Shown here: piece by piece, positions 8,767-15,567 of the stretch
How positions within the stretch are numbered: the first letter of the stretch is position 1
Layout: each line of letters begins with the position of its first letter
NCBI GenBank assembly: GCA_964442365.1
Contig: CAYTZA010000004.1
Location: 1 to 30,262, forward strand
Direction of reading: 5' to 3'
Length of the DNA stretch: 30,262 nucleotides
Source: CAYTZA01 sp964442365
Lineage (GTDB): Bacteria > Patescibacteriota > Minisyncoccia > Phycocordibacterales > DAORIS01
Program-made: the position numbers and the translations under genes
The notes under the pieces: model-generated
What the model was told of the DNA's origin: nothing
What the model saw: the letters and a program-made list of their open reading frames with translations, nothing else
The model's database searches: none

Positions 8767-9000
8767 CTATACGACAAGAGCCAAAAGTGTAGAGGCTACA
8801 AATAAGACGCTTGTGATGATGGTAAAGTTGAAAAGTATCTTTTCCATACCACGTCTTTCAAATTTAGTATTACCTGCCATACTGTCGGAACCAAAGGCAC
8901 TACCTAAATCAGCATCTGATCTCTGAATAAGAACCAGAATAACAAGGATAACTGAGAGAATGATTTGAATATAAGGCAGTGCGGAAGCGATAGTGCTCAT
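8767..9000 (-). CDS. secG: Preprotein translocase subunit SecG
   Basis: The 77-residue protein has the SecG pattern: helix 1 (about 8-25, ending LVLIQRSDADLG), the conserved Gly-rich loop with AFGSDS..G, RRGMEKI, and helix 2 (about 54-76). SecG joins SecYE in the inner-membrane channel and eases protein export. It heads a four-gene operon (secG, solute-binding protein, RNase J, MFS). The start is fixed by an extended -10 only 7 nt before the ATG. Confidence 0.92.
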   Translation of the reverse strand: MSTIASALPYIQIILSVILVILVLIQRSDADLGSAFGSDSMAGNTKFERRGMEKILFNFTIITSVLFVASTLLALVV

Positions 9001-9007
9001 GGGTTAT

Positions 9008-9036
9008 AGTATAGCATATAGCTTATTTTCTGCAAA
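9008..9036 (-). promoter_or_regulatory. secG promoter, leaderless type
   Basis: On the minus strand TTTGCA (9036-9031), 17 bp, then TATACT (9013-9008) preceded by TGC (extended -10). The ATG begins 7 nt after the hexamer, so the transcript would start at or next to the start codon. The -35 overlaps the T-run of the upstream terminator. Confidence 0.6.
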
Positions 9037-9071
9037 AAAGAACCCCCTCAAAGCGTCGTGGCTTTAGGGGG
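9034..9071 (-). terminator. Rho-independent terminator of the 9088-9592 operon
   Basis: CCCCCT-C-AAAGC (9043-9054) pairs with GCTTTAGGGGG (9061-9071) with one bulged C and a 6-nt loop. Read on the minus strand it is followed by a run of T (A-rich 9034-9042 on plus). It ends the small operon just before the secG promoter. Confidence 0.7.
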
Positions 9072-9087
9072 GGGTACGGAGATGGTT

Positions 9088-9237
9088 TTAGTCGAGATTG
9101 TTGCCGGAAAACCTTTGTCTCCCGATAATTTCGTGAAGAAGAGGTTCTCCGTTGTGAGACATGTCTTCCTGAGCCTCCTTGAGAATAAGCGTGAGTGGTA
9201 GTGGGTCTTTACCCATACCAGAGTGGCGTGTGCTCAT
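9088..9237 (-). CDS. Small hypothetical protein, 49 residues
   Basis: ATG at 9237-9235 to TAA at 9090-9088. The protein starts MSTRHSGMGKDPLPLTLILK, continues with an acidic helix and ends RQRFSGNNLD. It has no membrane helix or known motif. The reason to believe it is the strong ribosome site, TAGGAG six bases before the ATG, in a window where most genes have none, and its place 61 bp after another SD-bearing gene and just before a terminator. I do not recognise the family. Confidence 0.65.
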   Translation of the reverse strand: MSTRHSGMGKDPLPLTLILKEAQEDMSHNGEPLLHEIIGRQRFSGNNLD

Positions 9238-9298
9238 GCGCGTCTCCTAAAAAGGGTGAATAGAATGATCAACTGTTAACAATTTTCGCATACACAAC

Positions 9299-9592
9299 TC
9301 ACTCTGTCGAGTGAGTAACCATAATACTTTGGGTATGTTCTGCTAGACCCCTTAGAAATTTTGTGGTCGGTATTCCGACGTTGAAAACAAAGCGGATAAC
9401 TTTCACTTCTCCCGGGTCGATACTGTGTACGGAAATATTGCCACCAGGAGGTAACCACCAGAAAAAATTACCCGAGGCGTCTTTTTCTATCACCGCCCCT
9501 CGAACAATACCATCTGACCTTTCTAGGTCTGCACAGAATACGCAGTTTTTTGATAGGTCTGAAAGTTGAAGGGGTTCTCCTTGTTGTGGCAT
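9299..9592 (-). CDS. Hypothetical protein, 97 residues, with CxxC near the N-terminus
   Basis: The protein (starting MPQQGEPLQLSDLSKNCVFC) has a CVFC pair at 17-20, a Trp/Pro/Gly-rich stretch (FFWWLPPGGN, about 44-53) and a beta-rich second half; no membrane helix or signal peptide. AAGGAG lies 9 nt before the ATG, a clear Shine-Dalgarno. A minus-strand promoter TTGACA-17 bp-TATTTT (9673-9645) gives a 5' leader of about 45 nt. It is co-transcribed with the 49-residue gene downstream and ends at the 9043-9071 hairpin. The local base composition is richer in GC than the flanking housekeeping genes, which suggests an accessory origin. Function unknown. Confidence 0.75.
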   Translation of the reverse strand: MPQQGEPLQLSDLSKNCVFCADLERSDGIVRGAVIEKDASGNFFWWLPPGGNISVHSIDPGEVKVIRFVFNVGIPTTKFLRGLAEHTQSIMVTHSTE

Positions 9593-9644
9593 TACGGACT
9601 TCTCCTTGAGGTGCGCGGGACTTTTAAAAGGACAACAGATTTAA

Positions 9645-9695
9645 AAAATATCATGAAAATAAATATTTGTCAAAAAGATTGATATATGGCATGAT
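9645..9695. promoter_or_regulatory. Divergent promoters sharing one -35 sequence (uvrA / 9592 gene)
   Basis: Plus strand: TTGTCA (9667-9672), 17 bp, CATGAT (9690-9695), 10 nt, then the uvrA ATG at 9706. Minus strand: TTGACA (9673-9668), 17 bp, TATTTT (9650-9645). The two -35 boxes overlap in five bases, so one polymerase should exclude the other. Confidence 0.5.
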
Positions 9696-9705
9696 AGTGT
9701 CCTAT

Positions 9706-12315
9706 ATGTCCACTCCAAAAGAGTTTAAAGCAGAATACGGCAGTGATCCGCAAAAGATTGTAGTAAAGGGTGCGCGTACTCACAATCTCAAAAATATTAC
9801 TGTAGAAATGCCTCGCAATAAAATGATTGCTTTTACCGGCTTGTCTGGTTCTGGTAAGTCTTCTTTGGCTTTTGATACTATTTTTGCTGAAGGACAACGT
9901 AGGTATGTAGAGTCTCTCTCTTCATATGCCCGTCAGTTTTTGCGTCAGATGCAAAAACCAGATGTTGATGAAATTACAGGTCTGTCTCCGGCTATATCTA
10001 TTGATCAAAAGTCTCGATCAAACAATCCTCGCTCAAACGTGGCTACTATTACTGAGATATACGATTATATGCGTATTTTATTTGCGCGTATTGGTAAGCC
10101 ACACTGTTTAGTCTGTGATAGAGAGATTAAAAGACTTTCTCAAGAAGAAATCATAAATACTATTATTGAGACAGTAAAGTCTATAGATATTTCAAAAAGC
10201 TCATCTAAAGTTATGGGTGTCAGTGTTTCTGGTTCAAAGGTTTCTATATACGCTCCTCTTGTTGTTGGTAGAAAAGGTGAATACTATCAACTTCTTTATG
10301 ATTTACTTGGTAAGGGTTATGAGAAAGTGCTTGTCGACGGTGTTGTTAAAAAACTTCGTGAACAGATTCTTATAGATAAAAATAAAAAGCATGATATTGA
10401 TGTGCTTGTCGATGAGTTTTTTGTATCTGATTTAGATGATAAGAAAGCCGATAGTATGGAACGTCTGTCTGAAGCAGTTGAACGTGCACTTCGTGAGTCT
10501 GGTGGACTTATAAAACTTAAAGCGGGTGATATAGAAAAGCTGATTTCTTCGAAGTTTATGTGTCCTTACGACGGTTTTGCATATCCAGAAATTGAACCAC
10601 GTCTCTTTTCTTTTAACTCTCCTTACGGAGCTTGTACAGCTTGTAATGGTCTTGGTACTAAATATTTTATGGGTGAAGAAGAATGTCCTACCTGTAAAGG
10701 TGCGCGACTTCGAGAAGAGGCTCTCCATGTATTTCTTGGTACTGATAAAGAACGTATAAATATTGTTGATTTAGTTGGAAGGTCTATAGAAGACTGTGCT
10801 ACTTTTTTTGAAAAACTTCCTTTAACTCCAAAAGAAAAAAGTATTTCAAAGGTAGTGATTAAAGAGATTCAAGCTCGTTTACGATTTATGATTGATGTTG
10901 GTATACAGTATTTAACCCTTGATCGTCGTGCACATACGCTTTCTGGTGGAGAAGCTCAGCGTATACGTTTAGCTTCACAACTGGGTTCCGGCCTTGTAGG
11001 AGCTCTTTATGTGTTAGATGAACCAACCATAGGCCTTCATCAACGTGACAACGCTCTCCTTATACAAACACTTACCAATCTTCGTGATGCGGGCAATACT
11101 ATTCTTATCGTTGAACATGATGAAGATACTATTTTTGCTTCTGACTACCTCATCGATATTGGTCCTGGTGCTGGTGTGCATGGAGGAGAGATTGTTGTGG
11201 CTGATGATTTGAAAAAATTACTTTCTGCCAAGAAAAACGATAGTAAATCTCTTACACTTTCATATTTAAGAAAAGAAATAGAAATAGAAGTTCCAAAAGA
11301 ACGTCGTAGTGAAGAAAAGGGAAGATTGACTATACGCAATGGTTCTGCTTTCAATATAAAGGGGCTTGATATAGATATTCCACTTGGACGCTTAACTTTG
11401 ATTACGGGTGTTTCTGGTTCTGGAAAATCTACTTTTATGTATGAGATTATTCATAAAAATCTTGAAGCTCGTTTTGACCGTCGTAAACGTAGTGCAGAAG
11501 TATATAATTGTTCAAGTTTTACAGGAACAGAATATCTTGGTAGATCTATTCTCATAGATCAATCTCCAATCGGACGCACTCCAAGATCTAATCCTGCTAC
11601 ATATACTGGATCGTGGACATTTATACGTGATCTCTTTGCTTCTACAGTAGAAGCTCGTGCTCGTGGTTGGAAATCAAATCGTTTTTCTTTTAACGTCAAA
11701 GGTGGACGCTGTGAAGCTTGCCAAGGAAACGGTGAGATTGCTGTAGAAATGAGTTTCTTGCCGACAGTTTATGTACCTTGTGAAGTTTGTGAGGGTCGTC
11801 GTTTTATGAAAGAAACTCTCGAAGTTCAATACAAAAAGAAAAATATATATGATGTTCTTAAGATGACAGTAGAGGAAGCCATGTCTTTCTTTGAGGATAT
11901 ACCAGCTATTAGTGATCGTTTGAAAACTCTCAACGAAGTTGGTCTTGGGTATCTTGAACTTGGACAGTCTGCTACAACACTATCTGGTGGAGAAGCTCAA
12001 CGTGTCAAAATATCTTCAGAACTTTATCGTCCCCATACACAAAAGACTATATATCTTCTTGATGAGCCTACTATAGGTCTTCACTATGAAGATGTGCGTA
12101 AGTTGATTGAAATTCTTCAGAAGCTTGTTGATAAAGGAAATACTGTTTTGGTTATTGAACACAATATGGATCTTATAAAATCAGCGGATTATGTTGTTGA
12201 TATTGGTCCTGAGGGTGGTAAGGGTGGTGGAAAGATTGTTGCTAAAGGTACTCCAGAGGAAGTTGCTCGCAATGCTAAAAGTTATACTGGTCAGTATTTG
12301 AAAAAAGTTTTGTAA
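9706..12315 (+). CDS. uvrA: Excinuclease ABC subunit A (UvrA)
   Basis: UvrA is the damage-sensing ATPase of nucleotide excision repair. The 869-residue protein has both ABC halves: Walker A GLSGSGKSS and later GVSGSGKST, two LSGGEAQR signatures, and Walker B VLDEPTIGLH and LLDEPTIGLH. The C-terminal zinc finger (GRCEACQGNGEIAVEM then VPCEVCEGRR) is intact. In the first zinc module the usual CPxCG reads CPYDG, so one ligand Cys is replaced, while the partner CTACNGLG is present. I start at ATG 9706, not at the in-frame TTG 9667, because 9667-9672 is the -35 of a well-spaced promoter whose -10 ends 10 nt before 9706. The usual length is about 940; insertion domains are shorter here. Confidence 0.96.
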   Translation: MSTPKEFKAEYGSDPQKIVVKGARTHNLKNITVEMPRNKMIAFTGLSGSGKSSLAFDTIFAEGQRRYVESLSSYARQFLRQMQKPDVDEITGLSPAISIDQKSRSNNPRSNVATITEIYDYMRILFARIGKPHCLVCDREIKRLSQEEIINTIIETVKSIDISKSSSKVMGVSVSGSKVSIYAPLVVGRKGEYYQLLYDLLGKGYEKVLVDGVVKKLREQILIDKNKKHDIDVLVDEFFVSDLDDKKADSMERLSEAVERALRESGGLIKLKAGDIEKLISSKFMCPYDGFAYPEIEPRLFSFNSPYGACTACNGLGTKYFMGEEECPTCKGARLREEALHVFLGTDKERINIVDLVGRSIEDCATFFEKLPLTPKEKSISKVVIKEIQARLRFMIDVGIQYLTLDRRAHTLSGGEAQRIRLASQLGSGLVGALYVLDEPTIGLHQRDNALLIQTLTNLRDAGNTILIVEHDEDTIFASDYLIDIGPGAGVHGGEIVVADDLKKLLSAKKNDSKSLTLSYLRKEIEIEVPKERRSEEKGRLTIRNGSAFNIKGLDIDIPLGRLTLITGVSGSGKSTFMYEIIHKNLEARFDRRKRSAEVYNCSSFTGTEYLGRSILIDQSPIGRTPRSNPATYTGSWTFIRDLFASTVEARARGWKSNRFSFNVKGGRCEACQGNGEIAVEMSFLPTVYVPCEVCEGRRFMKETLEVQYKKKNIYDVLKMTVEEAMSFFEDIPAISDRLKTLNEVGLGYLELGQSATTLSGGEAQRVKISSELYRPHTQKTIYLLDEPTIGLHYEDVRKLIEILQKLVDKGNTVLVIEHNMDLIKSADYVVDIGPEGGKGGGKIVAKGTPEEVARNAKSYTGQYLKKVL

Positions 12316-12341
12316 AGAAAAACCGCTTCACGTGAAGCGGG
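12314..12341 (-). terminator. Terminator hairpin, copy 1 of an identical pair
   Basis: The palindrome CCGCTTCACGTGAAGCGG (12323-12340) is followed on the minus strand by GTTTTTCTTT. It terminates the 12367 gene and overlaps the uvrA stop, so it may stop uvrA transcripts too. A 28-nt block is identical at 12802-12829. Confidence 0.75.
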
Positions 12342-12366
12342 AGTATTTTTGGTATTGAGGGGTTTG

Positions 12367-12726
12367 TCAGAACGGATTATTTTTCCTGATAAACTTCCGC
12401 AATACAGACATTGTCTGTTTGTGAAAGATAATGGCGCCTTTGAAGGTTGCCGGCATTCCTCCGTGTGGAAGACCCATTATTGCCCAGGCTTGTTTGAGAT
12501 AGTATTCAGCAGGCTCACTAAGCTTCACGTGTGCAGTATCTTCGATTTTGTGTCGTGAATACCGAGGGCATATACTTACCCCAATGAGTAAGATATCAGC
12601 ACTCTTTACGTGTTTTAGGTTACGTAAACACATCATTGCGTGTAAGTGTTTGTCTGATCTGAGTATTCCTTGGGCAATTGCTAGTCTGCCTGGTTGGTCT
12701 GTAATAGACAAGGAGAGTCCTCTCAA
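12367..12726 (-). CDS. Hypothetical protein, paralogue 1 of the uvrA-uvrC cassette family
   Basis: About 119 residues from TTG 12726 (131 if TTG 12762 is used). The C-terminal half matches the neighbouring minus-strand gene: LKQAWAIMGLPHGGMPATFK here and LKQAWAILDLPHGGMPSTFR there, then GAI[IL]F and [LR]R[KE]FI[RK]K[NT]NP. The codons behind identical residues differ in many third positions, so both are real proteins under selection. No membrane helix, signal or known catalytic motif is visible. I prefer TTG 12726 because the homologous TTG (13219) is the only plausible start of the paralogue. No Shine-Dalgarno precedes either choice. An extended -10 TGGTATAGA lies at 12777-12769. Function unknown. 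Confidence 0.75.
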   Translation of the reverse strand: MRGLSLSITDQPGRLAIAQGILRSDKHLHAMMCLRNLKHVKSADILLIGVSICPRYSRHKIEDTAHVKLSEPAEYYLKQAWAIMGLPHGGMPATFKGAIIFHKQTMSVLRKFIRKNNPF

Positions 12727-12774
12727 AAAAGATGGGTTAAGGAAGTTGTAAAGGACACACAAACAAACTCTATA
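12727..12774 (-). promoter_or_regulatory. Promoter and conserved leader block, cassette 1
   Basis: On the minus strand an extended -10 (TGG then TATAGA, 12774-12769) is followed by a leader holding a block (12750-12731 on plus: GATGGGTTAAGGAAGTTGTA) that is identical at 13221-13240 before the paralogue. The identity is far higher than in the coding regions, which suggests a DNA or RNA signal. Confidence 0.5.
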
Positions 12775-12801
12775 CCAAGCCCAAAATAAGTCAATTTAGA
12801 C

Positions 12802-12829
12802 AAAGAAAAACCGCTTCACGTGAAGCGGG
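12802..12829 (-). terminator. Terminator hairpin, copy 2 of the identical pair
   Basis: Same 28-nt sequence as 12314-12341, palindrome at 12811-12828, with the T-run on the minus strand. It ends the 12851 gene and separates it from the promoter of cassette 1. Confidence 0.78.
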
Positions 12830-12850
12830 GTGGTGCGGTGTGTTCGAGGG

Positions 12851-13219
12851 TTATGGGGTTGGTATGAGAGGATTAGTTTTTTTGATGAACTCCCTCAACT
12901 TGTCCATTGTCTCGGTCATGAAGAGGATAGCGCCTCTGAAAGTTGAAGGCATTCCTCCATGTGGTAGGTCCAGTATTGCCCAGGCCTGCTTCAACCAATG
13001 CTCAGCAGAACTATTGAGTTCGATGTGAGAAGTTTCTTCTACTCGAAACTTTCCGTTCTTCATGCGCTTCGCACTTACTTTAACAAGTAAAAAATCATTA
13101 TCCCAAATGGAAGTTAGATATCTGAGGCATTCTCCTGCCCGCATATATTTATCAATCACAACAGATAGTCTTAAATATCCAATACGCTCGGCTTTTGTTG
13201 GCAAGGGGCGCCCTCTCAA
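12851..13219 (-). CDS. Hypothetical protein, paralogue 2 of the uvrA-uvrC cassette family
   Basis: A 122-residue soluble protein starting at TTG 13219 (MRGRPLPTKAERIGYLRLSV). It shares with its neighbour the core A-E-H/Y-W/Y-LKQAWAI..LPHGGMP[AS]TF[RK]GAI and the helical end REFIKKTNPL. No upstream in-frame ATG, GTG or TTG exists before a stop at 13271-13273 (plus), so the start is fairly secure despite lacking a Shine-Dalgarno. It is driven by a near-consensus promoter (TTGACA, 17 bp, TATAGT) whose -35 covers the uvrC start region. The base composition is closer to 45-48% GC by eye, above its neighbours. I do not recognise the family. Confidence 0.78.
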   Translation of the reverse strand: MRGRPLPTKAERIGYLRLSVVIDKYMRAGECLRYLTSIWDNDFLLVKVSAKRMKNGKFRVEETSHIELNSSAEHWLKQAWAILDLPHGGMPSTFRGAILFMTETMDKLREFIKKTNPLIPTP

Positions 13220-13256
13220 AGATGGGTTAAGGAAGTTGTAAGGTACACTAAAAAGT

Positions 13257-13285
13257 ACTATATTAATAATCTATAGATATGTCAA
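13257..13285 (-). promoter_or_regulatory. Consensus promoter of paralogue 2, overlapping the uvrC start
   Basis: Minus strand TTGACA (13285-13280), 17 bp, TATAGT (13262-13257). On the plus strand the same stretch holds AATAAT (13265-13270) ending 8 nt before the uvrC ATG at 13279. Polymerase on the minus promoter would sit on the uvrC start. Confidence 0.6.
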
Positions 13286-14526
13286 ATATTGTTAAATTAA
13301 AAGAAAAAACAGCTTCTTTTCCAGATTCTCCTGGTGTTTATAGTTTTATTGGTGAAAAAGGAGAAGTTTTGTATGTTGGCAAAGCTACATCTTTAAAAGA
13401 TAGAGTAAAAAGTTACTTTAGTGATGATGTTATATCTACTCGTGGACGTCGTATCGTAGATATGGTTTCTTTGGCAAAAGATATAGAAATAACACCAACT
13501 GCTTCTGTACTCGAAGCTTTGATTCTTGAGGCCAATACGATTAAAAAACTTGAACCAAAATACAATGCTCGTGATAAGGACAATAAAAGTTTTAACTATG
13601 TTGTAATCACAAAAGAACAATTTCCTATTGTAAAAATAATAAGAGAAAGAACGATTGATAAAACTTTATCTAAAAAAGATATCAAATATACATGGGGACC
13701 ATTTACTAGTGGATCTTCTCTACAGATTGCTCTTAAGATTATAAGAAAGATATTTCCATTTAGAGATGAAAAATGTAAATTAGGAAACAATAAGCCTTGT
13801 TTTAACTATCAAATAGGACTCTGTCCAGGAACTTGTATTAAGGCGATTGATGCAAAAGAATACGCTAAGACGATAAAGCATATAAAATTATTTTTTGATG
13901 GAAAGAAAAAAGAATTGATAAAAGATTTGGAAAAAGAGATGAATATGTATGTAAAGTCTCTTAATTTTGAAAAAGCTCAAGATATTAAAAAAAGTATTTT
14001 TTCTTTAGATCATATCCAAGATGTTTCTTTGATACGAAGAATCGATGAAAATACCAATAATCAAAATAGTGATATAAGGATCGAGGCATACGATATTGCG
14101 CATCTATCCGGTTCGCATACTGTCGGTGTCATGGTTGCCATAGAAGATGGTATGTTGAAAAAGACTGATTATAGAAAATTTAAAATAAAACAAAGTCCTG
14201 AAATTAACGACCCTAAAAATTTAAAAGAAGTCTTAACAAGACGATTTACTCATACAGAGTGGACTTTGCCTTCTGTGATTGTTGTAGATGGCAATGAAAT
14301 ACAAATTAACACTGTTCGTGATTTTTTTGTAGATAATAATATTAAAAATATAGAAATAGTGGGGGTTGTGAAAGATAATAGACATAAACCTAAATATATA
14401 CTTGGTAAAACGGAGATTATTGATCAATACAAAGATCTTATCTTGCTAGCCAATTCCGAAGCACATCGTTTTGCTATTGCTTATCACCGTCAACTTCGTA
14501 GTAAACGATACAAGGTGTATAATTAA
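13279..14526 (+). CDS. uvrC: Excinuclease ABC subunit C, short form lacking the HhH domain
   Basis: UvrC makes the two incisions beside a lesion. The 415-residue protein has the GIY-YIG nuclease (SPGVYSF at 17-23, LYVGKATSLKDRV at 31-43), the Cys cluster region ending LCPGTC, a UVR helix-pair near 218-252 (NFEKAQDIKKSI) and the RNase H-like nuclease (YDIAHLSGSHTVG, VIVVDGNEIQI, EAHRFAIAYHR). It stops within 13 residues of that last motif, so the tandem helix-hairpin-helix domain of standard ~600-residue UvrC is absent. The ATG has no Shine-Dalgarno; AATAAT ends 8 nt upstream. uvrB is not in the window. Confidence 0.93.
   Translation: MSNIVKLKEKTASFPDSPGVYSFIGEKGEVLYVGKATSLKDRVKSYFSDDVISTRGRRIVDMVSLAKDIEITPTASVLEALILEANTIKKLEPKYNARDKDNKSFNYVVITKEQFPIVKIIRERTIDKTLSKKDIKYTWGPFTSGSSLQIALKIIRKIFPFRDEKCKLGNNKPCFNYQIGLCPGTCIKAIDAKEYAKTIKHIKLFFDGKKKELIKDLEKEMNMYVKSLNFEKAQDIKKSIFSLDHIQDVSLIRRIDENTNNQNSDIRIEAYDIAHLSGSHTVGVMVAIEDGMLKKTDYRKFKIKQSPEINDPKNLKEVLTRRFTHTEWTLPSVIVVDGNEIQINTVRDFFVDNNIKNIEIVGVVKDNRHKPKYILGKTEIIDQYKDLILLANSEAHRFAIAYHRQLRSKRYKVYN
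14518..14523 (+). promoter_or_regulatory. -10 of ddl embedded in the last codons of uvrC
   Basis: TATAAT, preceded directly by TG, is formed by the final Tyr-Asn codons of uvrC and ends 6 nt before the ddl ATG. A leaderless ddl mRNA is expected. Confidence 0.5.
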
Positions 14527-14529
14527 TAC

Positions 14530-15501
14530 ATGAGTCAGACTTTAGTAGCAGTGCTTCGAGGTGGACCTTCGAGTGAATACGAAGTTTCTTTGAAATCGGG
14601 TGCCCAAGTACTACAACATTTGCCAGAACACTATGACCGTCGAGATGTATTTATCTCAAAAGACGGACAATGGCATCTTGGTGGTGTGGCTGTAACACCT
14701 CATAAAGCACTCTATGGCGCACACGTAGCCTTCAATGCTATGCATGGTGAGTATGGAGAAGATGGTAAAGTGCAAAAGATTTTAGAACAACTCGATATTC
14801 CATATACAGGTTCAGATACTATAGCTTCGGCTGTAGCTATAAATAAACACGTGTCAAAAGACAGGTATCGTAGTGCCGGATTGCGCACACCGCGCCATAT
14901 GCTATTAAAGTTTTCTGATGATTTTGATAAAGAAGCAAGAGAGATATTTTTTAATTTTCACATGCCAGTTGTAATCAAACCTGTAAGTATGGGTTCTTCT
15001 GTTGGTATTCGTGTTGCTATGCGCCTTGATCAAATAGTTCCAGCCCTCGAAGAAATTGCTCGTTTGAGTTCTCAAATTATGGTAGAAGAATTTATTGATG
15101 GTAGGGAAGCAACCTGTGGTGTTGTTGAAAATTTTCGTGGAGAAAGTCACTATACTCCTTTGCCTGTAGAAATTATCTTTCCAAAACATAAGGATCATTT
15201 TGATTATGAATCGAAATATAGTACTACTGACGGGGCTTTAGAAATCTGTCCACCAAGTTTTGGAGAAGAAATAAAAAGAGAGATTTCACGTATGGCACAA
15301 GAGGCGCATAAAATACTTGGTCTTAGACACTATTCTCGTTCTGATTTTCGTATCAATCGTGCGGGTAAGGTTTATATATTAGAAACTAATACTTTACCTG
15401 GTCTAACGAGTGAATCTCTCTTGCCAAAATCACTTGCCGCTGTCGGTTGCACCTTTCCGCAGTTTCTTGATCATTTGGTCACTTTGGCACTTGCTCGTTA
15501 G
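14530..15501 (+). CDS. ddl: D-alanine-D-alanine ligase
   Basis: This ATP-grasp enzyme joins two D-alanines for the peptidoglycan pentapeptide. The 323-residue protein shows VLRGGPSSEYEVSLKSG (the N-terminal G-G-x-S-x-E-x-x-V-S motif), FNAMHGEYGEDG, IPYTGS, VIKPVSMGSSVGI (ATP-grasp loop), EEFIDGREATCGV and the metal-binding end DFRINRAGKVYILETNTLPG, followed by SLLPKS. Its length is normal. It starts 3 bp after the uvrC stop and probably has its own promoter in the end of uvrC. It implies the cell makes its own peptidoglycan cross-link precursor. Confidence 0.96.
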   Translation: MSQTLVAVLRGGPSSEYEVSLKSGAQVLQHLPEHYDRRDVFISKDGQWHLGGVAVTPHKALYGAHVAFNAMHGEYGEDGKVQKILEQLDIPYTGSDTIASAVAINKHVSKDRYRSAGLRTPRHMLLKFSDDFDKEAREIFFNFHMPVVIKPVSMGSSVGIRVAMRLDQIVPALEEIARLSSQIMVEEFIDGREATCGVVENFRGESHYTPLPVEIIFPKHKDHFDYESKYSTTDGALEICPPSFGEEIKREISRMAQEAHKILGLRHYSRSDFRINRAGKVYILETNTLPGLTSESLLPKSLAAVGCTFPQFLDHLVTLALAR

Positions 15502-15509
15502 TGAGTGTA

Positions 15510-15538
15510 TTGCGTAAAGACGTTTTTTCTACTATACT
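15510..15538 (+). promoter_or_regulatory. Probable promoter of tRNA-Ala
   Basis: TTGCGT (15510-15515), 17 bp, TATACT (15533-15538). Predicted start near 15545 leaves a precursor leader of about 23 nt before the tRNA. A second TATACT at 15548-15553 has no good -35. Confidence 0.45.
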
Positions 15539-15567
15539 CTTTCTTTGTATACTATATATGTATATAT

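Noticed and set aside
9088..9592. Calling the two-gene operon a toxin-antitoxin system
   Set aside because: Size and order are suggestive only; no toxin fold, DNA-binding motif or known family is visible.
9667..9705. UvrA N-terminal extension from TTG 9667
   Set aside because: These bases carry a well-spaced -35 and -10 whose transcript would begin near 9702; the family homology starts after ATG 9706.
12314..12829. CRISPR-like array from the repeated hairpin
   Set aside because: Only two copies, 488 bp apart, each at a gene end with a T-run; they act as terminators.
12349..13028. Plus-strand frames opposite the two cassette genes
   Set aside because: The minus-strand proteins are homologous to each other with silent third-position changes; the plus frames are not.
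15548..15567. TA-rich alternating stretch before the tRNA as a repeat element
   Set aside because: It is short and explained by promoter and leader sequence; there is no copy elsewhere in the window that I can see.
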